A stretch of 5,734 nt of DNA from assembly GCA_039812645.1 (NCBI GenBank), contig JBDIAV010000144.1:1-5734 (forward strand), read 5' to 3'. Position 1 is the first letter of the stretch, and each line of letters opens with the position of its first letter. Shown here piece by piece: positions 1-5,287 of this stretch. A program made the position numbers and the translations under genes. Source of the stretch: Ancrocorticia sp039812645. GTDB lineage: Bacteria; Actinomycetota; Actinomycetes; Actinomycetales; Actinomycetaceae. A model generated the notes under the pieces. The model saw only the letters and a program-made list of their open reading frames with translations. It was not told the origin of the DNA and did no database searches.

Positions 1-23
1 GAAGCGTCTGCGAGGAGGAGAAA

Positions 24-1076
24 GTGGAACCCGTACACATCATTCTCGGTATGGGGCTGGTGCTGCTTGCCGTGGGAGTCGTGAGATTCATTCGCGAACG
101 CCGCAGGATCTCCAACGTCATCTTTCTGCTGTTCGGGGCGGGTATCTCCTTTATTGGTCTCCTTCTGAGCATGGATGATGGATCGGGTGTCGGCCCATGG
201 GCACTCTTGCCGCTGATGATCATCGTTGTGGCTCCGTTTCTCGGATATCCGGTGCTCACCATCTTCCTGTTGATCAACGGCATCATGATGGTGCGCAGGG
301 AGCAGCGTTCGCTTGGAAATCTACTCTCGCTTATTCTCGGGATTGGCTTTGCGGTGCTGCCGTTTGCGCTGCCGCTGGTCACGGCACTGCTGGAGCGAGT
401 TGCGGAGGAAGGGAATATGAGTCCGGACTTCGTGAGCGGGTCTATTGCCTACGTTTTTGGCGTGGCCATGTACGTGGCGTTTTGTTTCTTCGTTTACCTG
501 TCTGCCTCGTTTCTCTACCGGAAGATGCCCGGAGGTCTCACTGCCGATTATGTTGTGGTGCTGGGGTCGGGGCTCATCGGCACCCGTGTGCCGCCGCTGC
601 TGGCCTCGCGCCTCGACAAGGGCATTGAGATGGCTAACGCGCAGAATCCTCCGGCGAGCATCATCCCGAGCGGTGGACAGGGGCCCGATGAGGAAATTAG
701 TGAAGCCGAAGGAATGGCGCGCTACCTGCGTGAGCACGGCGTCCCACCGGAGCGGATCATTCTGGAGAACCAAGCCCGCAATACCCGCGAAAACCTGCTG
801 TTCAGTCAGAAGCTGCTGCCCACTCCGGACACCAAGATTCTTGTCACCACGAACAGCTACCATGTGTTCCGCTCGGCGATGCTCACGCGCGAACTGGGCC
901 TCAACGCCCACGTGGTGGGATCAAAGACAGCGCGCTATTTCGTCCCCTCTGCTTTCCTGCGCGAGTTCGCCGCCGTGATGAAGCAGTATCTGCGGATGAA
1001 CGCCATTTTTATTGGGTTGTGGACGCTTGTGTTTGTGACGCTGGTGGTTCTGGGAATGCTTCTTCCGAGCCAATGA
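24..1076 (+). CDS. Polytopic membrane protein with YdcF/DUF218 domain
   Basis: A 350-residue protein starting at GTG, chosen because AGGAGG at 13-18 lies 5 nt upstream. The N-terminal half is hydrophobic, with about five membrane segments (roughly residues 5-21, 31-50, 60-89, 98-125 and 138-165). A soluble domain follows at about 175-322, and a last membrane helix lies at 326-346. The soluble part has the DUF218 signatures: DYVVVLGSG (175-183), IIPSGGQGPDEEISEAEGM (213-231), ILENQARNTRENL (246-258) and VTTNSYHVFRSAML (274-287). Family knowledge: YdcF/SanA/ElyC-type domains bind a nucleotide-like ligand in E. coli YdcF, and some members are linked to envelope or vancomycin-tolerance phenotypes; the reaction is not established. 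This long polytopic form is common in Gram-positives. Family assignment is confident; function is unknown. The downstream gene begins 30 nt later, apparently from its own promoter. Confidence 0.9.
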   Translation: MEPVHIILGMGLVLLAVGVVRFIRERRRISNVIFLLFGAGISFIGLLLSMDDGSGVGPWALLPLMIIVVAPFLGYPVLTIFLLINGIMMVRREQRSLGNLLSLILGIGFAVLPFALPLVTALLERVAEEGNMSPDFVSGSIAYVFGVAMYVAFCFFVYLSASFLYRKMPGGLTADYVVVLGSGLIGTRVPPLLASRLDKGIEMANAQNPPASIIPSGGQGPDEEISEAEGMARYLREHGVPPERIILENQARNTRENLLFSQKLLPTPDTKILVTTNSYHVFRSAMLTRELGLNAHVVGSKTARYFVPSAFLREFAAVMKQYLRMNAIFIGLWTLVFVTLVVLGMLLPSQ

Positions 1077-1106
1077 TTGCTTGGTCTGACACGATAGTCT
1101 GAGCCC
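1073..1106 (+). promoter_or_regulatory. Candidate leaderless promoter of the NIF3-family gene
   Basis: TAGTCT at 1095-1100 matches the actinobacterial -10 pattern TANNNT and ends exactly 6 nt before the ATG at 1107. There is no Shine-Dalgarno-like purine run between 1077 and 1106. This geometry predicts a transcript starting at or next to the A of the ATG. A weak -35 (ATGATT, 1073-1078; 3 of 6 matches to TTGACA, 16-bp spacer) overlaps the stop codon of the previous gene. Inference from sequence only. Confidence 0.5.
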
Positions 1107-1910
1107 ATGAGTATTCAAGTGGGCGATGTTGTTGCGGCAATGGAGCGGCTCTTTCCGCTCGAGACGGCCGAGTCGTGGGACCGTGTCGGGCTGTCGGTGG
1201 GGGATCCGGCTTTGCCGGTTCGCATGATTGGTTTCGCCGTGGACCCATGTGAGGCGAGCGTTGCGGAGGCCATCAGGCGCGGCGCGGGCATGCTCATCAC
1301 CCACCACCCGCTCTACTTGCGTGGCACTCACTCTGTTGCGACGACGACGGCGAAGGGTACCTGGACGAGCCGACTCATCAAGAACGACGTGGCCCTGTAC
1401 ACCGCTCACACGAATGCTGATGTTGCCGTGTCTACGTTAGCGCTCGCAGATCTACTGGGCGTGACGCTGGAGCAGGCCCTGGATGAAACGAGTGGCATTG
1501 GGGGTGTTGGTTCCATCGAGCCCTTGACCCTGCGCGAGTTCGGGGAGCGCGTGGCTGCGGTGATTCCAGAGGTGCCGGCGGGTGTATTGGTAGGAGGTAA
1601 TCCAGATCGTGTGCTGCGGCGAGTGGCGATCTGCTCGGGTTCGGGTGACTCGTTGCTTGGCTTAGCAAACGCCTCCGGCGCGGACGTCTATCTCACCGCT
1701 GACCTGCGCCATCACCCGGCCACGGACCACCTGTGGAATGGTGGATGCGCGCTGGTCAGTGCCACGCATTGGGCCACTGAGTGGCCACTGCTCGGTCACA
1801 TGCGAGACCGATTGGTGGCGGAGCTGGTGGTCTCGGGTGTTGAGGCCGCAGACCTGCCCGACACCTATATCTCCGACATTCCCACGGACGCGTGGTTCGC
1901 GCGATTGTGA
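1107..1910 (+). CDS. NIF3/YbgI-family dinuclear metal centre protein
   Basis: A 267-residue protein of the NIF3 (DUF34, YbgI/YqfO) family, close to the short-form length and without the extra middle domain of longer members. The metal-site motifs are all visible: ITHHPLYLRG (64-73) with H66/H67, YTAHTNADVA (98-107) with H101 and D105, and HWATEWP (221-227) with H221 and E225. These match the His-His, Asp and His/Glu ligands of E. coli YbgI. Family members form toroidal hexamers with a two-metal site per subunit. Database names such as 'GTP cyclohydrolase 1 type 2' are commonly attached to them, but the physiological substrate is not settled. The start fits the family N-terminus (a short helix, then the ESWDRVGLSVGD segment at 22-33) and the leaderless promoter. 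The neighbouring coiled-coil gene downstream recalls the Rv2230c-Rv2229c pair of mycobacteria. Confidence 0.93.
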   Translation: MSIQVGDVVAAMERLFPLETAESWDRVGLSVGDPALPVRMIGFAVDPCEASVAEAIRRGAGMLITHHPLYLRGTHSVATTTAKGTWTSRLIKNDVALYTAHTNADVAVSTLALADLLGVTLEQALDETSGIGGVGSIEPLTLREFGERVAAVIPEVPAGVLVGGNPDRVLRRVAICSGSGDSLLGLANASGADVYLTADLRHHPATDHLWNGGCALVSATHWATEWPLLGHMRDRLVAELVVSGVEAADLPDTYISDIPTDAWFARL

Positions 1911-2050
1911 CGGATCTGCTGAGACTCGGGGGCGATTTTTCACGACGATGAAGACGGTGAAACGGCCTTCGTGAGGGTGTGAAGCGGGGGAGGTGAGGCC
2001 GTCGGCGTCCTATGTGAGAAGCCTGAGGGCGTGCCACATACTGGTTTATT

Positions 2051-2085
2051 CGTGAACTGGCCCACAGATTCGGTAGGCTCGGTGT
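2051..2085 (+). promoter_or_regulatory. Candidate leaderless promoter of the coiled-coil protein gene
   Basis: TAGGCT at 2074-2079 fits TANNNT and ends 6 nt before the ATG at 2086, the same geometry as the promoter upstream of 1107. No Shine-Dalgarno sequence is visible before the ATG. No convincing -35 is present; CGTGAA at 2051-2056 sits at the right distance but matches poorly. The rest of the 175-bp spacer (1911-2050) shows no gene and no terminator with a clear U-tract. Confidence 0.5.
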
Positions 2086-2820
2086 ATGGCTACAGCACCC
2101 GCAGCAGATCAGTTCACCCTCCTTGACGTGGCCGAGCTCGATTCCCAGATTGCCCGGCTTGAACGCTCCAACGTCAAGCATCCGCTTCGTGAAAAGCTCG
2201 GAACCATCATGAACGCGGCTGCGGCTCGCGCGCGGGATAAAGACGCGGCTGAGGAAGCGGTGAAGCATGCAGAGGCTCACCTGGCTGCGTGTGAAACGAA
2301 GTGTATGGCTCTCCAGGATCAGATTTCGGAAAAGGACGCCAAACTCAACGCAGGAACTGGTTTGACGTCCAGGGACTTGCTTGTGCTCCAGCAAGAGATT
2401 GACGGGCTTCGCGAGATGCTGAGTGCTTCCTCCGACCTGGAGTTTGCGGCACTTGAAGGCGTTGAAGTGGCGCAGGACAAGGTGGCCTCACTGGGGTCAA
2501 CGATTGGGCTGTTGAAAGATGACATGCTTGCCAAGAGGGGAGAGCTTGAGGACGCCGTCGCTCAGATTCAGGCCGAACAGCAGGTATTGCGCGTGCAGCG
2601 AGATGCTTTATACGAACCGTTGGCTGAGGATCTCAAGCGGATCTACCAGCACTCGCGCGAGTCGGGTGGGTACGCGATTGTGGCGCTACATCCCAACGGG
2701 ACAACGAGTGCCGGTATCCATCTGTCCCCGGTGGAAGTGTCACAGATTCGGGCGCTGCCCGAAGATGAGATCTATCTTTCGGAGGATTATGACGCCATTG
2801 TCGTGCGGTTGCCGAACTGA
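2086..2820 (+). CDS. Coiled-coil protein of the C4 zinc-ribbon (CT398/DUF164) family lacking zinc ligands
   Basis: A 244-residue protein. It opens with the family-typical LLDVAELDSQIARLE (12-26), continues as a long helical coiled coil (about 15-180, including a conserved-looking TGLTSRDLLVLQQEIDGL at 91-108), and ends in a small domain (about 185-244). In the family (Mycobacterium Rv2229c-like, CT398), the C-terminal domain is a zinc ribbon with two CxxC pairs and a final 'CxxCGRILVR'-like strand. Here the fold outline is recognisable (LSPVEVSQIRALPEDEIYLSE, then DAIVVRLP), but the expected pairs read NGTT (204-207) and SEDY (232-235), so all four cysteines are gone. The only cysteines are C69 and C73, inside the coiled coil. 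The reading frame is intact, so this looks like a degenerate ribbon rather than a pseudogene. Function unknown; possibly a scaffold or chaperone-like role. It follows the NIF3-family gene after 175 bp. Confidence 0.82.
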   Translation: MATAPAADQFTLLDVAELDSQIARLERSNVKHPLREKLGTIMNAAAARARDKDAAEEAVKHAEAHLAACETKCMALQDQISEKDAKLNAGTGLTSRDLLVLQQEIDGLREMLSASSDLEFAALEGVEVAQDKVASLGSTIGLLKDDMLAKRGELEDAVAQIQAEQQVLRVQRDALYEPLAEDLKRIYQHSRESGGYAIVALHPNGTTSAGIHLSPVEVSQIRALPEDEIYLSEDYDAIVVRLPN

Positions 2821-2841
2821 TGAAGCGGTTGCCGAACTGAT
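2805..2841 (+). repeat. 17-bp direct repeat (20-bp period) across a stop codon
   Basis: GCGGTTGCCGAACTGAT occurs at 2805-2821 and again, perfectly, at 2825-2841. The first copy encodes the last residues (RLPN) and stop of the coiled-coil gene. The second copy lies just beyond the stop in another reading frame and does not alter the protein. It looks like a recent local tandem duplication, for example by replication slippage. Confidence 0.9.
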
Positions 2842-2978
2842 AGGTGGCGATGTGGGGTGGCGCCAACATTAGGTTGTAGCGCTCACTTGGTGTCATACGG
2901 CACGACTGGTTGGTGTAGCACTGCCTGGGTTGGTTAGCGTAGTGTGCGGGTGACTGCTACAGCGATATATGGGTTGTG

Positions 2979-3024
2979 GTATGGGAGCTTGGGTTACATC
3001 AAGATGCAACCCAAGCTCCCATAC
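2979..3024. terminator. Perfect 17-bp-stem hairpin between convergent genes; possible bidirectional terminator
   Basis: The left arm 2979-2995 (GTATGGGAGCTTGGGTT) is the exact reverse complement of 3008-3024. The 12-nt loop can close further by pairing CAT (2997-2999) with ATG (3004-3006). The hairpin lies between the 3' end of the + strand gene (2820) and the 3' end of the minus-strand operon (3091), the usual place for a shared terminator. Against a classic intrinsic terminator, neither side has a clean U-run; the + side has only a loosely U-rich stretch (AATATTTCTCT, 3032-3042). The remaining sequence between 2842 and 3090 shows no gene, tRNA or other recognisable element. Confidence 0.6.
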
Positions 3025-3090
3025 GTTAGCCAATATTTCTCTATAGCGTCGGGATCAGTTATCGCCCGAGCCTGATTATCACCTGATTTC

Positions 3091-3210
3091 TCAGATGTCG
3101 CAGGTGCAGCGCTCTTCGAGGGTGAAGGGTGCGAGAGCTTCTTCAACATGCTGGCCGCAGCCGGTCCAGGTGACCTTGCTACAGACGTCGCAACGAATAG
3201 GTGAGCACAT
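3091..3210 (-). CDS. 39-aa Cys-rich putative zinc-binding protein, paralogue of the one at 4942-5112
   Basis: The minus strand reads a 39-residue protein from an ATG at 3210, preceded by a good Shine-Dalgarno sequence (GAAAGGAA, complement of 3216-3223). It begins MCSPIRCDVCSKVTWTGCG and ends RCTCDI. Potential metal or thiol ligands are C2, C7, C10, C18, H21, C35 and C37. The pattern MCx4Cx2Cx(K)xTWxGCGxHV is shared, at identical spacing, with the small protein at 4942-5112, and C35 also aligns. I recall similar short MC...C..C...GCG.H proteins being widespread and uncharacterised in bacteria, but cannot search for them here. It is the last gene of the minus-strand block, 51 nt after the reductase gene. 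A structural zinc knuckle or a thiol/persulfide carrier role is inference. It is too short for most gene callers. Confidence 0.8.
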   Translation of the reverse strand: MCSPIRCDVCSKVTWTGCGQHVEEALAPFTLEERCTCDI

Positions 3211-3231
3211 GATGATTCCTTTCGAATGGGT

Positions 3232-3251
3232 GAATGTGTGGGAATGTGTGG
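3232..3251. repeat. Perfect 10-bp tandem repeat (GAATGTGTGG x2)
   Basis: GAATGTGTGG is repeated head-to-tail at 3232-3241 and 3242-3251, with a partial related copy (GAATGGGTG) at 3224-3232. It occupies most of the 51-nt gap between the reductase stop and the Shine-Dalgarno sequence of the 39-aa gene on the minus strand. No function can be assigned. Confidence 0.85.
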
Positions 3252-3261
3252 TGGAAGAGTA

Positions 3262-4935
3262 TCAGACCTTGCCGCGCTCCATATAGTTACGCCCCAGCAC
3301 TGCGAACGCGGTGAGCATTCCGCCCGATAGTGACTTAGTATCGAAGCCGTGACCAGCAAGAATACGGTTGGCGATATGTGAGCGCACGCCTACCTGGCAG
3401 GTCACGCGTACGGGACGGCCCGCAGCAGCCTCACGCACCTCGTCAATGCGGCCACGCAACTCCACATGCGGCACATTGAGAGCGCCAGGCAGGTGCCCGG
3501 TAGCAAATTCGCCAGCCGAGCGTACATCAAGGATGAGCGCCTCTTGCTGCACCGATACAAAGTCTTCGGCGTACCAGAGGTCCATGAGGCCGTCCATGAC
3601 GTTGGTGGCAACCATCCCGACCATATTGATGGGATCCTTGGCGCTGCCATAAGGCGGTGCGTAGGCGAGATCGAGATCGATGAGGTCAGGAGCCGCCATA
3701 TGGTTGCGGATCGCGGTGGCAAGCACGTCAATGCGCTTGTCCACGCCGTCTTTGCCCACGGCCTGAGCGCCCAGAACGATACCATCACTCTTGCGGATGT
3801 GCACGACGAGGTGGATCTGTTCGGTGCCGGGGAAGTACCCGGCATGTTGACCGGGATGGAGATGGAGCACGTGATACTCGATGCCAGAGGCGTCGAGCGC
3901 GGCCCGGTTCGCACCGGTCATAGCGGCGGTGAGCTCACCCACGCGCACAATAGCGGTACCGAGCGGCATGGGGATGGAGCGTGCCTGCTTGGGGCGGAGG
4001 ATGGCGTCGGCGATGTGACGACCCGCGCGGTTGGCGGGGCCAGCCAGTGCCACCGGGCGGCGAAGACCTGTCACCGCGTCGGTGGACACGGTTGCATCGC
4101 CACCGGCGTACACGTCAGAGAGGTTGGTGCGGCCGTGCTCGTCCACTACCATGGCGCCGCGCTCACACTCGACACCTGAGCCTTCGAAAGCGGCGGTATC
4201 TGGCCGAACACCGGCGGACAGCACGATGATCTCAGCCACCAGTCGGGTTCCGTCCGACAATACAACGGTGTCATGGTCTACGCCCGGCTCGATAGCCTGC
4301 GCGGAAACGCCATCGCGAACGGCGATCCCGAGCCGCTCCAACTCGCCAGTAACAAGCGCGGCCATCTCATTCTCCAACGGCGGCAGCACGTGCGGCGCAA
4401 ACTCGACGATGCTCGTCTCTAGCCCTTGGTGGGCAAGCGCTTCGGCAGCCTCAAGGCCAATGAAACCTGCACCAAGAACGACCGCGCGGCGTGCGCCGGA
4501 TTCCACGGAGGTGCGCAGGGCGACGGCGTCGTCGACAGTACGAAGCGTGCGAACCCGACTCGACTCATCCAATCCGGCAATCGGTGGACGGCTGGCCACC
4601 GCGCCCGGTGCGAGGACGAGTGCGTCGTAGGTGATGCTCTCGTTTCCAGCCGGCGTCTCGACGTGGACGATCTTGGCTGCGGCGTCGAATCCGGTGACGT
4701 TGTGTCGGACGCGGACATCCAGGTTCAGCGAGGCTGCCAGTGAGGACGGAGTCTGGACCAGGAGCTTGGCGCGCTCCTCGATCTCGCCACCCACGTAGTA
4801 TGGGAGGCCACAGTTGGCGAAGGAGACGTGCTCCCCGCGCTCAAGGACAATGATTTCGGCTTCCTCAGAGAGGCGGCGTGCGCGAGCTGCGGCGCTCATA
4901 CCGGCCGCGACCCCTCCAACAATAACGATGCGCAT
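3262..4935 (-). CDS. CoA-disulfide/CoA-persulfide reductase with C-terminal rhodanese domain (CoADR-RHD)
   Basis: A 557-residue flavoprotein expected in the cytoplasm. The FAD site is IVIVGGVAAGMSAAARARR (3-21). The redox cysteine is C42 in SFANCGLPYYVGG (38-50). The NAD(P)H site is VVLGAGFIGLEAAEAL (152-167), and the second FAD motif is DVYAGGDA (274-281). The dimerisation domain carries Y367 (GYFPG) and Y425 (AYAPPYG), 58 residues apart like the Tyr361/Tyr419 pair of Staphylococcus aureus CoA-disulfide reductase. After about 450 a rhodanese domain begins (ILDVRSAGEFATGHLPGALNVP, 468-489), with active loop CQVGVR and catalytic C513. Family knowledge: such fusions reduce CoA disulfide, CoA persulfide or polysulfide with NAD(P)H, the rhodanese domain delivering or accepting sulfane sulfur. 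Both catalytic cysteines are present, so the enzyme looks active. The start is 6 nt after the stop of the upstream small gene. The nearest purine run (AAGGGGAAAG) lies inside that gene's last codons, which suggests translational coupling. Confidence 0.95.
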   Translation of the reverse strand: MRIVIVGGVAAGMSAAARARRLSEEAEIIVLERGEHVSFANCGLPYYVGGEIEERAKLLVQTPSSLAASLNLDVRVRHNVTGFDAAAKIVHVETPAGNESITYDALVLAPGAVASRPPIAGLDESSRVRTLRTVDDAVALRTSVESGARRAVVLGAGFIGLEAAEALAHQGLETSIVEFAPHVLPPLENEMAALVTGELERLGIAVRDGVSAQAIEPGVDHDTVVLSDGTRLVAEIIVLSAGVRPDTAAFEGSGVECERGAMVVDEHGRTNLSDVYAGGDATVSTDAVTGLRRPVALAGPANRAGRHIADAILRPKQARSIPMPLGTAIVRVGELTAAMTGANRAALDASGIEYHVLHLHPGQHAGYFPGTEQIHLVVHIRKSDGIVLGAQAVGKDGVDKRIDVLATAIRNHMAAPDLIDLDLAYAPPYGSAKDPINMVGMVATNVMDGLMDLWYAEDFVSVQQEALILDVRSAGEFATGHLPGALNVPHVELRGRIDEVREAAAGRPVRVTCQVGVRSHIANRILAGHGFDTKSLSGGMLTAFAVLGRNYMERGKV

Positions 4936-4941
4936 GAGGAG

Positions 4942-5112
4942 CTACTTTCCCCTTCCAAAGAGACGGGAGAAGACGCCACCGCGTTCTTCCTTGGGATGAT
5001 TGCCGGGGCACCATTGTGATGCGGGAACGCTGCGCTTGACCTGCGCCACGTGGTTGCCGCATCCTGCCCAGGTCGTTTTGCCACACGTCTTACACGTGAC
5101 TGCTCGGCACAT
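4942..5112 (-). CDS. 56-aa Cys-rich putative zinc-binding protein, first gene of the reductase operon
   Basis: The protein starts MCRAVTCKTCGKTTWAGCG and continues NHV, a QWCPGNHP segment (33-40) and a basic tail (GGVFSRLFGRGK, 45-56). Candidate ligands are C2, C7, C10, C18, H21, C35 and H39. The start at 5112 is preferred over an in-frame ATG at 5130: the Shine-Dalgarno sequence AAGGAGA (complement of 5121-5127) is 8 nt upstream of 5112, whereas it would fall inside the longer reading, and MC is also the start of the paralogue at 3091-3210. The two small proteins share 13 residues over the first 35, including every Cys/His of the core. Its stop is 6 nt from the reductase start, so the two are almost certainly co-transcribed. 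The biochemical role is unknown; context suggests sulfur or thiol chemistry, or zinc/redox sensing linked to it. Confidence 0.85.
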   Translation of the reverse strand: MCRAVTCKTCGKTTWAGCGNHVAQVKRSVPASQWCPGNHPKEERGGVFSRLFGRGK

Positions 5113-5120
5113 TGTTGACA

Positions 5121-5127
5121 TCTCCTT
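5121..5127 (-). promoter_or_regulatory. Ribosome binding site that fixes the start at 5112
   Basis: On the minus strand AAGGAGA lies 8 nt before the ATG at 5112. The alternative in-frame ATG at 5130 immediately precedes this sequence and has no ribosome binding site of its own. Confidence 0.75.
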
Positions 5128-5137
5128 CATGTGAAAA

Positions 5138-5192
5138 ATACTACCGGGAGCATCCTAACAGATATGCTGGGGGTAGTATCTATAGGGATGCT
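5138..5192. promoter_or_regulatory. Divergent promoter region with two ATRCT-N6-AGYAT operator-like boxes
   Basis: Box A (5138-5153, ATACTACCGGGAGCAT) is a near-palindrome (6 of 8 pairs). Box B (5164-5179, ATGCTGGGGGTAGTAT) has the same outer ATRCT-N6-AGYAT arrangement, centred 26 bp away. As a pair they form a larger inverted repeat, 13 of 16 positions matching around 5158/5159. A fifth half-site, ATGCT, is at 5188-5192. GC-rich cores between AT-rich flanks resemble known CsoR/CstR-family operators. The boxes overlap possible minus-strand -10 elements: TAGGAT (complement of 5153-5158, with TAGATA as -35 at 5177-5182 and an 18-bp spacer) and TAGTAT (complement of 5138-5143). The + strand promoter for the regulator is less clear; TAGTAT (5174-5179) or TAAAGT (5216-5221) are options without a good -35. 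Autoregulation and operon repression by the adjacent regulator is inference. Confidence 0.6.
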
Positions 5193-5201
5193 CTACTTGT
5201 T

Positions 5202-5240
5202 ACGATCGTCGCAGTTAAAGTCACGATAGGTAGCGATCGT
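5202..5240. repeat. Paired CGATCGT elements in the regulator's leader
   Basis: CGATCGT occurs at 5203-5209 and 5234-5240, 31 bp apart (about three helical turns). Because the element is nearly self-complementary, ACGATCG (5202-5208) can also pair with 5234-5240 as a 7-bp stem with a 25-nt loop. It could be a second protein-binding site, an mRNA hairpin, or chance. Confidence 0.45.
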
Positions 5241-5287
5241 GCATCATGGGTGGAAGCGTCAAGAGCGCGTAGGGAAATGAGGCAGCA

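Noticed and set aside
1756..2394. 212-aa minus-strand open frame across the NIF3/coiled-coil gap
   Set aside because: It overlaps two well-supported + strand genes and has no recognisable domain; composition is typical of an antisense shadow.
2842..2978. Possible structured RNA or tRNA in the convergent gap (GTAGCA...TGCTAC arms and GGTTGG repeats)
   Set aside because: No tRNA T-loop motif, no RNase P RNA or other conserved core, and only a 6-bp stem; nothing supports an RNA gene.
2994..3359. 121-aa minus-strand frame containing part of the 39-aa gene region
   Set aside because: It is in a different frame from the Cys-rich ORF and covers both the hairpin and the reductase 3' end; the 39-aa ORF with its own ribosome binding site explains the region better.
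3466..4630. Long + strand open frames (237 and 199 aa) opposite the reductase gene
   Set aside because: These are shadows of the high-GC reductase coding sequence; they lack ribosome binding sites and recognisable domains, whereas the minus strand encodes a complete flavoprotein-rhodanese.
4942..5130. 62-aa version of the first small Cys protein starting at 5130
   Set aside because: The ribosome binding site would lie inside the coding sequence; the start at 5112 has correct spacing and aligns with the paralogue's MC start.
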